This document shows positions 6,585-7,785 of a stretch of 7,785 bases of DNA, piece by piece. Below the pieces are notes generated by a model. That model was not told where the DNA came from. It was given only the letters and a program-made list of their open reading frames with translations, and made no database searches. Each line of letters starts with the position of its first letter. Positions within the stretch are counted from its first letter, which is position 1. The stretch spans positions 1 to 7,785 of the forward strand of contig JANQHY010000125.1 of the NCBI GenBank assembly GCA_028282395.1, in the 5' to 3' direction. This DNA is from Gammaproteobacteria bacterium. Its GTDB lineage: Bacteria; Pseudomonadota; Gammaproteobacteria; UBA12402. A program made the position numbers and the translations under genes.

Positions 6585-6641
6585 AAGTCTCTCCTATGTT
6601 AGTTAATACTGCCTTCCTAACATTGAGTTGATTTGGAAGAC

Positions 6642-6670
6642 ACTATATCCAAACATTAAATCCAACAGTT
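6642..6670 (-). promoter_or_regulatory. Possible promoter of the DUF378-lipoprotein pair
   Basis: On the minus strand TATAGT (6642-6647) is one base from the -10 consensus and sits 57 bases before the DUF378 ATG. At the expected distance only a poor -35 is found (AACTGT, 6665-6670, 17-base spacing). It is the best candidate in the divergent region, but weak. Confidence 0.25.
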
Positions 6671-6790
6671 ACTTACTTTAGCACAGGAAAAGGAGAAGAT
6701 ACAATATTCCACACTGTTTTTCCTGTAAAATAAGGGAAAATATTTGCTATTGTTCAAATAATAGGTAATTATAACCGTATAAATACTATG

Positions 6791-6818
6791 CACTTTGGGC
6801 AAAACGCCTAACAAAGTG
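6791..6818 (+). other. Stem-loop in the leader of the HD-domain gene
   Basis: CACTTTG (6791-6797) pairs with CAAAGTG (6812-6818), and inside it GGC (6798-6800) pairs with GCC (6806-6808) around AAAAC, leaving a 3-base bulge on the right side. It lies 29 bases before the start codon. As there is no gene upstream on this strand to terminate and no strong U-run follows, it could be a leader structure or a binding site for a dimeric regulator. Confidence 0.35.
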
Positions 6819-6847
6819 GATATTTTCAAAGCGAAGAGAAAAATAGC

Positions 6848-7785
6848 ATGACCGAAGACAGAAATAGTTTCCAAGTAATTAAAGACCCCATTTACGGGGC
6901 AATGCAGTTTACCAATGAGGAATTTGGCTGGATTATTCCATTTATTGATAACGAGGATTTTCAACGATTACGCCATATCAAACAGTCAGGATTGTGTGAC
7001 TGGTTTTTTCCTGGCGCCGTTCATACCCGCTTCAACCACTCTCTTGGCTGCTGCTATGTTGCCAGCCAGATTGCTAATAAAATCGGTTTATCTGCCGAGG
7101 ACAAGCAGATTGTTATGATCGCTGCACTGCTGCATGATATCGGCCACGGCCCTTTTTCTCATGCCTTTGAAGCAATTTTTCATAAAGGCTGCATTGTTCA
7201 TGAGATGTGGACTCCCTCCTTTTTTCAGCAGTTTGCCAATAGCCATTTTCTTGAACGTATTAACCGGCGTATGTCTATCCCACTAACAACCGAGAAACTG
7301 AAACTGATCGAACGCATTATTATGCATAAAGAGCATGATGAGTTGCTTCTTGCCGACATTGTCTCATCTCAACTCGATGCTGACCGGCTCGATTATCTGC
7401 GTAGAGATGCGCATTTCTGTGGTGTCAGCTATGGCCAATATGATTTCCTCTGGTTATTACACTGTCTAACCATTGCTGAAGACGAAGGCAATAAACGGCT
7501 TGGCATTAGTCAAATGGGCGTAGGTGCGGTTGAGCACTACCTGATGGCGCGGCGCCTAATGACACGCAATGTTTACCATCACGGCAAAAAACATGCCGTT
7601 GAATATCTGCTTATGCAGTTCCTCAAATACCTTGCTGAAGGGTTACTTCACGATGAACGTTTTAACGTTGTCAAACATAAAACTCTGGCGCAATTTATTA
7701 TGGAGGTAAATGCCTTTAATCAGAGGGTGGAAAAAGCTGATAATCAGGCAGAGATAATCCAGCAGTTTCTCCATGAGAGTTACCC
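6848..7785 (+). CDS. HD-domain phosphohydrolase (SAMHD1/YwfO-like), 3' end outside window
   Basis: Metal-dependent HD-superfamily phosphohydrolase (COG1078 type), related to bacterial dNTP triphosphohydrolases and human SAMHD1. The frame is open for 312 codons to the window edge; family members are usually 400 or more. It begins FQVIKDPIYGAMQF, the usual N-terminus, then FQRLRHIKQSG (38-48) and TRFNHSLG with the first metal ligand H64. The HD pair is H96-D97 in LLHDIGHGPFSHAFE, and DADRLDYLRRD (177-187) supplies the last ligand, D179, with Y183 matching the nucleotide-contacting Tyr of SAMHD1. The metal-binding set is complete, so it should be active. Substrate (dNTP or other nucleotide) cannot be told from this part. 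The ribosome site is weak (GAAGAG about ten bases from the ATG), but the start fits the family. Confidence 0.9.
   Translation, partial: MTEDRNSFQVIKDPIYGAMQFTNEEFGWIIPFIDNEDFQRLRHIKQSGLCDWFFPGAVHTRFNHSLGCCYVASQIANKIGLSAEDKQIVMIAALLHDIGHGPFSHAFEAIFHKGCIVHEMWTPSFFQQFANSHFLERINRRMSIPLTTEKLKLIERIIMHKEHDELLLADIVSSQLDADRLDYLRRDAHFCGVSYGQYDFLWLLHCLTIAEDEGNKRLGISQMGVGAVEHYLMARRLMTRNVYHHGKKHAVEYLLMQFLKYLAEGLLHDERFNVVKHKTLAQFIMEVNAFNQRVEKADNQAEIIQQFLHESY

Noticed and set aside
6656..6964. A 102-codon minus-strand frame across the DUF378/HD-gene divergent region
   Set aside because: It is antisense to the start of the HD-domain gene, and its N-terminal part mirrors conserved HD-family codons.

Overview
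The window looks like ordinary chromosome of a gammaproteobacterium. The cytochrome bd genes closely resemble those of enterobacteria, and a small CydP-type ORF sits directly upstream of cydA. The periplasmic thiol-redox lipoprotein resembles the Com1/DsbA-like proteins of Coxiella and relatives. Most genes are roughly 43-50% G+C in the stretches I counted by hand, while the first gene is near 30%. An intracellular or host-associated lineage such as Legionellales is possible, but that is inference; nothing here names the species.

Layout. Bases 1-162 hold only the leader of the first gene. A lysine exporter of the LysO family (163-1089, +) converges on a minus-strand operon read cydP-cydA-cydB-cydX (4166 down to 1135), which encodes the cytochrome bd quinol oxidase. 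The operon includes the 35-residue subunit CydX, a gene short enough to be missed easily. cydP overlaps cydA by 14 bases and the other gaps are 13 and 24 bases, so translation is probably coupled. Upstream of cydP is a gene-free stretch (4167-4613). It holds a candidate cyd promoter, a GC-rich palindrome with three 23-base tandem repeats, and the promoter of the next gene. That gene (4614-5507, +) is a six-helix membrane protein of the DUF6159 type. It converges with a two-gene minus-strand unit: a DUF378 small membrane protein (6584-6372), then a DsbA/Com1-like lipoprotein (6351-5515). The window ends inside an HD-domain phosphohydrolase (6848 onward, +), transcribed divergently from the DUF378 gene.

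How the genes work together. Only the cyd genes form an obvious functional unit: a high-affinity, copper-free terminal oxidase that passes electrons from quinol to oxygen. The thiol-redox lipoprotein, exporter, HD enzyme and DUF proteins are neighbours without a visible common pathway.

I see no clear new multigene system. The most interesting feature is a hairpin plus U-run shaped exactly like an intrinsic terminator, lying inside the signal-peptide codons of the DsbA/Com1-like lipoprotein, whose own start codon is unclear. Next are the 23-base tandem repeats behind a perfect palindrome and the extra C-terminal cysteine pair of the lipoprotein.
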